Part shown: piece after piece, positions 53,732 through 64,000 of the stretch
How positions within the stretch are numbered: the first letter of the stretch is position 1
Layout of the letters: each line of letters begins with the position of its first letter
Source of the DNA: Fulvia fulva
Lineage: Eukaryota; Ascomycota; Dothideomycetes; Mycosphaerellales; Mycosphaerellaceae
Reading direction: 5' to 3'
DNA: 64,000 nt
Assembly: GCF_020509005.1 (NCBI RefSeq)
Contig: NC_063013.1
Coordinates: 3,162,001-3,226,000 of the forward strand
The notes under the pieces: generated by a model
The model's database searches: none
What the model saw: the letters and a program-made list of their open reading frames with translations, nothing else
What the model was told of the DNA's origin: nothing
Translations under genes and position numbers: made by a program

Positions 53732-55735
53732 AAAGAAGAGGAACAGGATAGGTACTAGCGTTAAGCCTTACGGGATTCTAGTATAGACTACTTGAAATGG
53801 GCTTCTATACTAGCCGACTAGGATCGACGTACTACGGTTTTAGAGGTAGGACCGTACGAAGTTAACGAGCTACTTAGGGAGTCCTTTCGACCTTAGGATA
53901 TAGAGTAGCCGTAGGTATAATACGTAGTCGAAGGCTCCCGATATGTTTAGACTAAGTAAGGATACTACCTTGTCCCTATTCCTATACTAGATAGCCTTTA
54001 CCTAAGAGGTAATAAGTTCTATCGTAGATAGCGTCGATCGCTATAGGCGCGCACCTATCTAGGTGTCCGGGAGTAGGGAGTACTCCTCTACCGCCTCGGA
54101 GAGTCTCGTTATAACTAGCTTCTTAAGCGCCTTCCTAAGAGTATTAAGGAGCGTAATTAGGCGGTACGACTTTACCTACGTATAGTCTTCCTTTTACGGC
54201 TTACGTAGGACTACTATCGTCGATTGTTTAAATACTATTAGCTAGTATCCGGTCTATAGGTAGGCGTTAAAGATTGCTACGACTACTAGGGCTGGTTAAT
54301 CTCTATACTTCTTTAGTAGCTCGTTTAGGATCCTATCCGGCCCCGGGGCTTTCTTCGCCGGTAACTTCCTAAGTATAGCGGTAATATCTCTCTCGGATAT
54401 ATCCTATTAGACCGCGATACTAGGGGCTAGGGGAGTAGAGCTGTTTATATCGCTTAGATTAGCCTCGACTAGGGGCGGGAAGAACTTACTAGCTAGTAGA
54501 CGCGCCTTAGCCTCGGGGTCGCTAACCGGGCTACTAGGCGATTATAGCGCTAGGATAGAGAAGGAGGGGCCCTATATAGGGTCCTATCGGGCCCATTTCG
54601 CTAGCTTCTACATCCTCGCTAGCTTGCCGGCGATCCCTTCTACTATAGCTCTCTAGCCGACTACTTTCTCCCTCCGTATTATAGCTTTCTTCTATTAGTA
54701 TACCTCCCTATATACGTTCTAGGCCTCCTCGCTATAGCTACTCGTCTATACCCGGCGGGCTCTCCTTACTTCTCTTACTACCGTAGTACACTTCGGCGTC
54801 TAGTATAGTTTAGACTATATCGTTAGTTAGGTAAGCGGAACGTAAAGTAAGGTCGCTTTTCTTATTTCGTCTATTAACCCTTAGACTGCCTCGTCTATCT
54901 CGTCTTTACTATTATATTGCTACTACGCGATCTAGACTAGCCTCTCGGAGTTATCGAGGTACGCCTAGATATTAGCTTAGTAGGCCTTTCCCTAGTTTAG
55001 CTTAGGGGTCCTCGCTAGTATATATTATATCTATATTGTAATAGAGGTCTTAACTAGTATATAGTCTAACGACGCCTCGAGTTTATGTTCGATCCTATAG
55101 TAGGTTACCGTATAGTAGTAGCTATCTAAGATCTAGGAGAGGTCGATCGTGCCTTAGAGTCCCCCTCTCTTCTAGGTGCCTAGGTCCTTCGGGGTATTAA
55201 GGGCAATTACGTTACTCGCTATCAAGTCGAGTACTTCGTCGGCTATAGGGTACGGCTATATAAGGCTTTCCTAGGAAGGGTAGTATATATTAAAGTCTCC
55301 TACTACGATATAGCACCCTTGTCTCTTAAGCGTACTATCTAGGTGTCTATAGACCCTAAGGTCGCGGCTAGACCTCGAGGCTAGCGGTTGTATATATAGG
55401 TTGTGTATCTAGGTACTACCTACGTAGAGGGAGGTAATATCGCCCCCGCCTTCTTCGTCTACGTAGTATACTACCTCCTAGTCGGATTTTAGTATGTCCT
55501 TACTAATATAGAAGTACGTACGGGGTCTACCGTCGCCTCGTAGGTATATCGTATAGCCTAGTAACTTATAGGTCGTTAGTCTCTTATAGTATAGGTTAAT
55601 CTATAGCTCCTAGATTACTTGGACGTAGTAGACGTACGGGTCCGCCTCGTATAGGAAATGGTTCTAGACTATATCCTTACTATAGTTAACGTTATACTAG
55701 ATTATACTAAGCGTATCGAGGCTAGTTATCGGTAT
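53732..55735 (-). pseudogene. LINE-B#3 ORF2, N-terminal two thirds (remainder at 46170-47361 and 40643-40812)
   Basis: The start codon is ATA instead of ATG (complement 55733-55735). Endonuclease sequence (GDFNIYH-like near 55280-55300) and the RT finger motif KKAPGPD (near 54335-54355) can be followed. The gene is split by gypsy-B and copia-2; the other parts are complement 46170-47361 and complement 40643-40812. Dense TAG/TAA stops make it non-functional. Confidence 0.85.
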
Positions 55736-56804
55736 CGACAATTATTTCCTCTATAGCGTCCTATGTCCTACTACCTTATACGTCGTAGTCTACGCCTATC
55801 GTTTATATACTAAAGGGGAGCCGGGCCTAGTTAGATTCCCTCGCCGTAGCTAGTAGAGTAGGTAGCCTCCTATACGCCCTTAGTTACGTATCCTTTATAT
55901 TATTCTCGGCCCTAGGGCGCTTATACCCGACCGCCGCTAGCTAGTTCCGGTATAGACTAGCCTTACGGTTGCCGTAGAATCTTAGGGCGACGGTTCTATT
56001 TGTGATTGCCTTGTTTTTCGCTAGTTTCCGCTATAGGTATTCCGCGCTATATAATAGGTAGTACCCCGGACAGTTCGCGTACCGCCTTATAGCTAATATA
56101 TAGTCCCTAGATATATAATCTCCTATATAGTTCGGGTAGGCCTACTTGTTTATACACGTATAGGTTTAGTGTTCGTACTATTAGTATTTAAATTATTAGA
56201 GAACACGAAAGGATAAGGAGTGCTTTTCGACTATCTTAAGGCTATATTACTAGATTAGGCCTTGTTCTATTACTAGATCCGCCACTTTCGCGTCTTATAG
56301 CTATACGATTAGCGCCGAGGCCTTCTTACCTTCTAGCTATTTTATATAGAGCTAAGTTGCCCTCTAGATATAAGAGTTAAGAGTGACCGGGTTATCCTCT
56401 TAGAGAGTACGTAGGTAACCTTAGTTAGTTAGGTCGAACTCTTTAGGTATACCGTAGACTAGGATTGTAAATTACTTCGTTAAGACCTTCGCTAATACTA
56501 TAACCTTAGATACCTACTATAGCTATACCTCTAGGTACCTCCTAGTAGTAGTAGAGCTAGTATAGATCTATAGAGTACCGTTAGACTATTAGTTTACTAC
56601 GACTACCCCTAGTTAATTAATTCGTTAGGCGAGCTCCTTATTCGATAGCTTCGTAACTTCGGCCTAGTCTTCCTTTACTATAATACGGATCGTAACTATA
56701 TCGTACATTAGGCGGGGGCCTAGTATCGATACCGCGACCGATACCTAGCTATAGGGGTGTTAATTCCGGGTGGCCTTATTAATCGCCTAAGACGTCGTCC
56801 TTAT
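55722..56804 (-). pseudogene. LINE-B#3 ORF1: Gag-like protein
   Basis: The span is 1083 bases, the same as in LINE-B#1 and #2. The start is ATA (complement 56802-56804), the stop TAG is at complement 55722-55724, and it overlaps the ORF2 start by 14 bases. Zinc-knuckle region remnants lie near 56060-56180. Heavily mutated. Confidence 0.77.
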
Positions 56805-57175
56805 TTCTTATTACCCTCGGTAATACGATAGTACTAGCGCCGTACGTAGCTAAGTGATTATTACCTATAGAGACCGGTATAGGAGCTAATCGTTAGTTTC
56901 TATACTTTTTACGTCCTCTATAAGTTGCTACTAGTTGTCTTAGGGGAGCTTCGCCTATATAGCCGTAGGCGCCGGTAGTACTATAGCCTAGGCTACTATT
57001 ACCTAGGAGTTGCCTAATGTAGCTAGGTACCTCCGCGGCGTTTACAGCTAAAGAAATAGGGTGAAGAGAACTTTAAGCTATCTAAATTGAAATGAGGTAG
57101 AACTCCCTTAAATCTAGGGGTAGTAGCCTACTTTATAGATCGTTAGAATAGCCTTAATAAGGGCTTTCGAATATA

Positions 57176-57880
57176 TTATATTTAGCGATCTCCTTTATAA
57201 TCGAGTATAATATATAAAGATATCTTAGTAATTTATATAAGTACGTACGCGTCTAAACGCTAAAATATATTGTACTATTCTACCCGCGCCTCGTAGAAGC
57301 CCGGTAGGTAATACGCCTCGAGACCGGGGTAACGAACTTCTAGTATATAATAAATATAACGAACGGGATACGAGCGGCGGTAAGGATAGTAATACGGACT
57401 AGCCTACTCTAATAGTTCTAAATAGCGAATAAGATAGTAGTAAGGTCGGGAGAGGTGGCCTAGGAGGAAGAACTCTAGGAAGCCTACGAGTATATCCGGC
57501 CTACTAATTTAGTAGGGCGCCGACGATAGTACTAACGACCCCGCGAGAGAGTAGACTATAGTACGCGGCGACTCCGACCGTAATAGTAGCTATAAAGGGA
57601 GGACTAACCTAGAGCGACTAACGAGTTAGCGGTTTAGCGACTTAAGCTCTACCTAACGGGCGACCGGCTAACGGTAGATAAGTCGGTTAGCTACTTATTA
57701 TAAGTAGGTATAAGTACGTAGTCGGGTAAGGTATAAGTCGAATAGATGTTCTATCTAAGAGAGGCGCGGAGGGCGCGAGAGTTATATACGGGCGCTAAGC
57801 CGCTAGTCGAATTAGTTAGCGGGCGCGGGGTCTAGGTACGTACCTACGGGTTTAAGTAAATATATGCCGGTACGGTAATA
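57176..57880 (-). repeat. Gypsy-D 3' LTR (part, cut by LINE-B#3)
   Basis: On the minus strand the LTR starts TATTACCGTACCGGC at 57880, directly after TAG and the polypurine tract, and continues to the LINE-B#3 boundary near 57176. It holds no coding sequence. Its other end is not identified; it may lie at 40368-40510 on the far side of LINE-B#3. Confidence 0.7.
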
Positions 57881-57883
57881 CTA

Positions 57884-57894
57884 CCCCCCCTCTT
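57884..57894 (-). other. Gypsy-D polypurine tract
   Basis: On the minus strand AAGAGGGGGGG followed by TAG and the LTR start, the same layout as gypsy-C. Confidence 0.78.
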
Positions 57895-59844
57895 AGAGTA
57901 CGCTCCGGAGCACTCTCCTCTCCTCTTACGTCTATCGTATCTATTATATCTCTTATTACCTTCGTAAACACCTTATTATCTATTAGACTACGCGTATTAC
58001 TCTCTTTCTTATAAGCCCGGAGGCCTAGTCCTACCGGTAAAAGAGCTATCGCTACTTATACTAGTTAGCGCGCTATACGTATGCCTATAGCATTCTTATT
58101 CGGTATCTAGTCTATAGGTAGTTAAAAACTAGGTAGCTTAGTCGCTCTCGGGTAGTTATAGTGAAAGTCGGCTACGGAGGCGGCGGTAGTCTCGATAACC
58201 TAGTCTATAGCTTTATAGGATAGCTTATTATATTTAATATATTTCACTAAGTATTCCTAATATAGCTACTTACCTCCTACCGGTATTAGTCCTCGCGGCT
58301 ATCTCTTCTTATAGTCTAGAACTTACTTAACTTCTTATTAATCGGGTTTAGCGGGATCGGCTTTATATTATTCGTCGTCGACAATTCGGATCGGTAGTAG
58401 TACGGGTTATGTCTATCCTATAACCGGCGTATAAACTAGTATAAGAAGGTATAAGTAGAAGCGATTGTCGATATTTAAAGTAGGTAGGAACTCTACTTTA
58501 TAGGTATTACCCGGTAGTACCTCCGTAGTTACGTACGGTCTAGACTACTTTACGTCTATCTTACGAGAAGGTCTCTCTATCGTCTAGTTCTTAGTGCTTC
58601 CCTATACTTCGTCGCCTTCGGCGTACCGTAGTATAGGTATACGAGTCTAGTTTACGTACTTAGCTTAGACTACTTATACTAAGGCTATCTACTATCGTAA
58701 GTATTAGTATATCTCTTATATCTTAGCCGTAAACTTGTTCGCGGACTCGGCGTCCAGTCGCTATTTATATAGTATTAGTAGTATAGGTAAGTCTAAGTCG
58801 AACTTAGAGAACCTTAGATTACGCCTAGTATTAGTATAGAACGGCGAGACGCCTATTATTACGGACACTATATTATTTGCTATAAACTTAGCTAATAGAG
58901 TCTAATCTAGCTAGGTTTCCTAGGTATAGTTAATAAAGATACGTAGGTATTACTCTATCACTTTGTTCGTATTCTCCGACTATCTATCTATTTCTAGGTA
59001 GAACGACGAAAATAGCTTTCGATTAATACTAAGTAGCGCGTATATCCTACGCTAGAATACGGAAACCTATTACGTATTACGATCCGAGATAATAGACTTC
59101 GGGAGCCTATGTCTACTAAATACGTACTTAAGGAATACTAGTACGTAATGCTCTACTATTATCGAGGTAATAGGAATAATGTGTCGCTCCTTAATTAGGC
59201 GGTATATAACGGTTATAATGTTCTCGTACGTTTGTCCGTCGACTACGCTTATTCCCTTCGGTAGTTTAACTACGAAGTTAATAGAGATATCTTCCTAAGC
59301 GCTTAATAGTACTAGTAGCGGTCTTAATAGCCCTAGGTACTAGATATTAGTGTTCTTATTCGTACGGTAAGCGCGGTAGGCACGTATATAGCTCTTAATA
59401 AATCGTACGATACCTAGCTAGAGATAGTTACGAGCTACTAATTTATACGTCTTCTCGTCCCCTAAGTAACTAGCTACTATATAGTCGTAGAAAGCCTATA
59501 CGATACGAGTATATACCGGGATTTTACCTTTATCTAGATTGTCTTCTAACTCCGCCGGAACGAATAGGCTATAACTACTATATATATTCTTAATATATAT
59601 TATGCCTCCGACTAGGACTATATAACGGTTATCGATACGGTACTTCCTTAGTAAGGTGTATAGTTCATCTCGTTCTAGCTATTAAACGGCTTCCTTAGCC
59701 TCTAGTTACGTATAGAGTCCTCGAATAGCGGTCGTAAGCGGGGTTATAACGTTATTAGAACATACCGATAATACTCTAGTAGACGATAGGTTTAGGATAC
59801 GATCTAGGCCTAGTAATACCTAATACTACTATTAGTTTCGTAGG
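57895..59844 (-). pseudogene. Gypsy-D pol: end of RNase H, integrase, chromodomain
   Basis: A minus-strand chromovirus pol end. From the high coordinate downward: VGGIIYIKNIYSSYSLFVPA (about 59560-59620); integrase zinc region (YDYIVASYLGDEKTYKLVARNYL, about 59420-59490, Cys positions changed to Tyr); core ISINFVVKLPKGISVVDG (about 59240-59290) and SIISDRNT (about 59075). The Asp of the second motif is retained and the first reads Asn. At about 58150-58400 the chromodomain-like block reads IVDDE-stop-YKADxILDYKK ... EYLVKYIKYDKLSY. Numerous TAG/TAA stops occur. It is cut at 59844 by the gypsy-E LTR, so the RT must lie beyond the window's right edge if it survives. Confidence 0.82.
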
Positions 59845-60457
59845 TGTTACGAGATAGCCCTTTTTACGAACTGCCTCGTAATATAGTATCGTCGGCCGTA
59901 CGCCCGCGCGCTAGCGGCCGCTAGTACTCGCTAGCTCGATTCGCGCGACTTTATCTTCTCGCGCTTCTCGCGCTCTCTTAGATAGCTTACGTAACTATAT
60001 ATATCTTTGCCCGACCCTATTATAGTACTCTCGCCCGTAATAGTTAGTTACGCCTACCTACGAGTAGAGAGCTAACCTCTACGTACGATACCGAGACCGC
60101 CCGAGATAGTAAGATAGTACTAGACTATACGATTAATTCGCGATAATAGAGAACGCCGACGAGACCTCTCGACGCCCTCCCCTACGACCTATAAGTATAC
60201 AACCTAGCGCTACTATTTAGCGATAGTAACACCTATATCGTACGCCCCCTGTCTTAGCCGAGTTACTAACCGGAGACCCTTAGAACCTAGAACTTTAGAA
60301 CTAGCTCAACTCGATCCTTAGCGATAGTATATATCCGGACCGCGTAAGTAGGATATAGTATAAGTAAGGAAATAGAACAGATAGGTCTACTCTCTCTTAT
60401 CTTTATATACCCGATTTATAAATTCCTATAACTAATAATACGCCTTAGTCTTTAACA
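59845..60457 (+). repeat. Probable gypsy-E 5' LTR
   Basis: The gypsy-D reading stops at TGTTACGAGATAGCCC (59845) and non-coding, CG-rich sequence follows up to TTTAACA (60457), after which a plus-strand gag starts. The TG and CA ends and the position suggest a 613-base LTR. With no second LTR in the window, the end is tentative. Confidence 0.55.
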
Positions 60458-60459
60458 CG

Positions 60460-62430
60460 ATACGAGGGTAGTAGGGTAGAAGATAAGAAGCTAGTATAAC
60501 TAGATATCGAAGGTACTCGTCTCTCGTCTTACGAGGACGATAGCAAAGGCATCGACTTTATATAGTTTATTAATAGTACATCGCCTCCTCGTATAGACTA
60601 GATCGACTTCGACGATATAGACTTTAAGTACGATCTAATAAACTATAAGATCGCCGATGCCGAAGTATTTAAGAGGGTAGTTACCTTACGGCCTAATACT
60701 ATATATCTTAAGGTTAAGAGTACTATAGATAGGTACGCCTACTAGAAGGTTATACTCGACTACTCCCGAGCCTAGGTACGACGCTATCGCGAGGATCGCG
60801 ATTTAGTCGATACTAAACTCGCGAAGCTCTAAGAAGAATATAATGTCGTCTTCGAAGACTAATAGGATATAGCGACCGAGCGAGATAAGATATAAGCCGA
60901 TACTATAACATATTAAACATCCTAGGAAGATACTAAGGCCCGTATCTAGATACTATAAATAGCCTTAGACGACGCCGTAACTAAGGAACACTATAAGAAG
61001 ATTACCGATGAGCTAGTAGGCCGTATTAATACTACTAATAGCTATCTCGAGCAAGTAGAGGACGAAGTCGACTAACTTAAGGCCAAGATTATATATTAGG
61101 ACACTAAGATCTCGTAACTTAAGATATAAGCCCGGCTTACCGCCTTACTAAGCGAGCGAGACCGCCCGCTCACTTTCCCTAAGTAGTTACGACCCTAGTA
61201 ATAGCCGTAGTAGTAAGAATAGTAGACTACTAGTCTAGAAGGATTCCTATAAGCCGGTACCCGTCGTTCTTAGACTCTAGTAGGTAGCGGCTATCGGGCC
61301 CGTACCTATAACCGTACTACCCGCCCCGGTTCTCTCGTACCCTTAGTAGCCCGTACTAATAACACTACAATATTCGCCGCCTAAACCGACTAACGTTTCC
61401 CCTATCCTAAAGAGTTCGACAACTTAGGCGAGCTCTCCTATATCGACTAGAAAGAGAGCTATAAGGACCCTATCGCGGTACGATATACTATATAAATACC
61501 TTGCCTTAATATCTTTAACTACGTTAAGCGTTATACTCTCGGTACCTCTAGGGACATTATCCGTACGGCTATTAAGAACGACGAATAGGTAAGTCTCGAG
61601 GATATATAGAACGAGTTAGACGATAACTTCGGTAAGAATCCTCGAGATATTAAGCTTAAGGCTAGACGCGACCTATACTAGCTAAAGTAGAAGTACGGCT
61701 AGGAGTTTAGTAAATATATCGTCGAATACCGCCGCCTTAGCGCTAAGGCCGGTAAGCCTATAGTGTCGTACGAGCTATAGATTAGCCTAAACGAGTTCTA
61801 GATAAAGAAGATAGAGGACTACTAGCTTATAGACCCCGTTAGCCAGTTCATTCGTATCGCTAAAGATAAAGAAGGGGTATATAATACCGTAAAGAGTATA
61901 TATAGTAAGAGGGACAAGGATAAGGACACCTAGTAAGGCGGTAACGGGCGTCGTAGTAGTTAAGGACAAGGCTAATAGGACTTTAGATAATAGAGCGCTA
62001 GTATAGTACTACGAGCCGCGCCGCCTACTATAAATAATACGCTTACGGTCTCTACGCGTACCTAGAACGCTAGCCCGGCCGTACGCCTTATCCCCTAGCG
62101 TTATACTATACTACCTAAGCTTACCGACAAACTCCGCGACCGGCTACGCTAGTAAGACCGCTACTTCCGCTATCGTGAACCTAGATATACCGGCCTCGAC
62201 CCCGTATATATTCTTTATAACTCCTACGGTAAGTAGCGTACCGGCGACGTCGACCGCGAGATACCTCTCGCTCTTAACGCTATAACCGACATACTAGCCC
62301 TCTAGATCGAAGCGCTACCTATTTAGGGAAATGCCTAGCTCCTTAGTACCGTCGCGCTAAAGGAGTAATATATAAATCTACGAATTATAAACACGAAGAA
62401 TAAGACTACGAGATATATACCTAAGAGAAA
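60460..62430 (+). pseudogene. Gypsy-E gag
   Basis: A long gag is readable in one frame (that of 60503). An acidic N terminus (DIEGTRLSSYEDDSKGIDF) leads to a coiled-coil-like Lys/Glu-rich stretch (about 60830-61130) and a Pro/Arg-rich linker. The capsid region follows, with YKDP.....YVKRYTLGTSRDIIRTAIKN, NELDDNFGKNPRDIKLKARR (about 61614) and FSKYIVEYRRLSAKAGKP (about 61707-61760). The zinc knuckle at 62162-62209 reads YFRYREPRYTGLDPVY, where C, C, H and C are expected. There are many TAG/TAA stops and no ATG at the start. Pol was not reached before LINE-B#4. It might belong to the same family as gypsy-C or D, but their gag regions are not available for comparison. Confidence 0.8.
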
Positions 62431-62500
62431 GAATACCTATATATAGTAATAGCTAAGGGTAACACCTATACGCCTATATATATAACTAATATATAGAAAG

Positions 62501-64000
62501 TATATAGATAGATAGATTTGTCATTCCCCTGTTCTAGGACCCTATCCGGCCTATACAGGTATATATCTATTGTTATATATAAAGGGAAACCCGAATAGGT
62601 GAAAACCCTTCCCGCCCCCGACTACTCCTTATCTAGATTAGCTTTCCCTCTGAACGTACGTAGTCTATGTTACTACCCCGTTAGCCCCCGCTCCTAGCCG
62701 GTCTCGTCGCGCTACGTCGTGTCCTCTCTTCCTATACTACTCCTACTAGGCGGTACTGTTCTAGCCAGCCCTTCTCTAGTATCTAGTTCGTAATACGCCG
62801 TAGGTCTTTAGCGTTGTTAAGAAGTGCCCTAATCGTCCGGTTCCTCGCCTTTGCTATCTACTCCCCCCTTCCTAGCGACCACCTCGGATAGACGAGGAGT
62901 GCGTGCCGTACGTTCTAGGAGCGATAGCCGTAGGGGCAGCTAGTATTCGTGTATCCTAGAACCTTCCTCTATAATAGGTACCCCTAGAGGCCGATGTGGT
63001 CGCTTCGTAGTTAGGTTACTATACTACTCTATGCCCTCGTAAGGCGGTAGTAGATAAGCTTCGGGGGGTCGTTGACCGCGGATTTTGTAGCTGACTATTC
63101 CTTAGGTTATCCCGCTGGCTAAGGGCGTCTACTATGCCCTACAACCTAGTTGTTCCACCTCTCTTTCTATAGTTGCTCTATAAACGATTTCTTACCTTCC
63201 TATTATGTTACTAGCTATTCGTCCCTTACCCGGTAGTTCGGCTCGTTTCCGGGTCGAATGCCCTTATACGCTAGTACTAATTCGCGGGCCCTTACGACTA
63301 CACTAGCGATGACCTTCTATACTAGGTACTATGCCGACTTGCCTAAGTAGGAGGTCCGTAGTCCCTAGATATATAGGTCGATCGGCGGTATAGCGGTCTT
63401 ATACTTAAGCATCCTCGGTAGTATCGACTTATATACCCCGGTGACCTTCCTTAGGCATTAGTTTTAGATCTTCGCTAGCGGCGCGACGAGTCCCTTCGAT
63501 AGGCAGGCCCTCTCGCCTAAGGACCACACTTAGCTACTATAGGTAAGGACTAGCCGTATAATAGCCGTATATAGAAGTCGTGACTGCCGGAAGTCCGCCC
63601 CCTATATAGACGTAGTGAGCCTCTAGTATAATGCTATATTCTGTTTAGCTTTCCGTAATATTGCCTATACGTACTTCCTCTACCGTAGCGCCGGGTCCAC
63701 CTATAGTCCGAGGATCCTAAGCTGATTTGCCGGGTTAGTCGTATGCCCCTATATCTAGATAGAAGCTTACATATTGTAGAACCGTGGCCGGCGCGTAAAG
63801 TGTATTAGATTATACTTTTCTAGGGCAAACCGAGCCCCGTACCTCCTAGCCTAGTCCTCGTAGATCTTGTGCTTCTCTTCTAGTAGCCTATAGTTCTCCT
63901 TAGTCGAGGAAGACTACGCTAGGATGTTTGTGTCGTCTACGAAGCCGCTCGCAGCGGTGTTCTGGGATTCTAGGGCTGGGAGCAGCGTCGCTATAAAGAA
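62501..64000 (-). mobile_element. LINE-B#4, 3' part, runs off the right edge
   Basis: Starts with the TATAGATAGATAG tail at 62501 and matches LINE-B#2 from 32291 to 33789. Mutation is intermediate: several sites are C in #2 and T here. From about 63892 to the edge it is identical to LINE-B#2. It is inserted just right of gypsy-E gag. Confidence 0.93.
62633..64000 (-). pseudogene. LINE-B#4 ORF2, C-terminal part
   Basis: The C-terminal end of the endonuclease/RT protein, stop TAG at complement 62633-62635, as in the other LINE-B copies. The visible part covers the C-terminal Cys/His block (about 62900-62960), the connection region and the RT palm with FVDDTNIL (about 63917-63940). TAG stops interrupt it at several Trp/Gln positions. 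The upstream part is outside the window. Confidence 0.87.

Larger units (their letters stand above)
53727..57175 (-). mobile_element. LINE-B#3, third segment (rest of ORF2, ORF1, 5' UTR)
   Basis: LINE-B#3 resumes after gypsy-B and matches 33781-37235 of LINE-B#2 and the reverse complement of LINE-B#1. It runs to the same 5' truncation zone as LINE-B#2. It is among the most strongly mutated LINE copies. Right of it lies gypsy-D LTR sequence. No clear target duplication was found with the left end at 40510. Confidence 0.92.

Noticed and set aside
59880..60000. CG-rich stretch considered as a CpG-island promoter of a host gene
   Set aside because: It lies in the probable gypsy-E LTR and is followed by a gag frame, not a cellular gene.
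61787..61969. 60-codon hydrophobic minus-strand frame resembling a small membrane protein
   Set aside because: Antisense to gypsy-E gag. The hydrophobic character comes from the reverse complement of Lys/Glu-rich codons.
1..64000. CRISPR arrays, rRNA and telomere repeats
   Set aside because: No spaced direct repeats, rRNA-like conserved cores or TTAGGG-type arrays were seen on either strand.

Overview
The window is a 64 kb block made of retrotransposons. No host gene, tRNA or rRNA could be recognised. It points to a filamentous ascomycete (Pezizomycotina). The elements are Tad-like LINEs, copia elements and gypsy chromoviruses of fungal type, and most copies carry the signature of repeat-induced point mutation (RIP). 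CA and TG dinucleotides are strongly depleted, TA is everywhere, and CG is kept. The result is CAG/CAA/TGG changed to TAG/TAA stops, ATG to ATA, TGY to TAY and CAY to TAY. The species cannot be named from the sequence.

Layout: 1-1899 is the 3' part of a Tad-like LINE (called LINE-C). 1900-14387 is a RIP-mutated copia relic split by LINE-A#1 (minus, 2498-7478) and LINE-B#1 (plus, 8869-13859). 14388 to about 32290 is a gypsy element (gypsy-A) split by an intact copia element (copia-1, 16926-22540) and by LINE-A#2 (27246-32179). 32291-37235 is LINE-B#2 (minus). 37236-40367 is the 3' half of a chromovirus (gypsy-C) with a copia-type solo LTR (37989-38223) in its integrase gene. 40511-57175 is LINE-B#3 (minus), broken by a lightly mutated copia element (copia-2, 40813-46164) and by a complete gypsy element with two LTRs (gypsy-B, 47362-53726). 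57176-59844 is the 3' part of gypsy-D (minus). 59845 to about 62500 is the LTR and gag of gypsy-E. 62501-64000 is LINE-B#4 (minus), which runs off the end.

The only long intact protein gene is the copia-1 gag-pol polyprotein (1543 residues). Its insertion is framed by 235 bp LTRs, an AAAAC target duplication, a primer site matching the anticodon arm of initiator tRNA-Met, and a polypurine tract. It is rich in CA and TG although it sits inside heavily mutated gypsy-A, so it probably arrived after the main RIP episode. Copia-2 is intermediate, with nine in-frame stops. Target-site duplications were read directly for copia-1, copia-2, gypsy-B, the solo LTR, LINE-A#1, LINE-A#2 and LINE-B#1, so the nesting order is well supported for those.

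All protein-level readings of mutated elements come from translating by eye through stops and frame changes. Boundaries given as approximate should be treated so.
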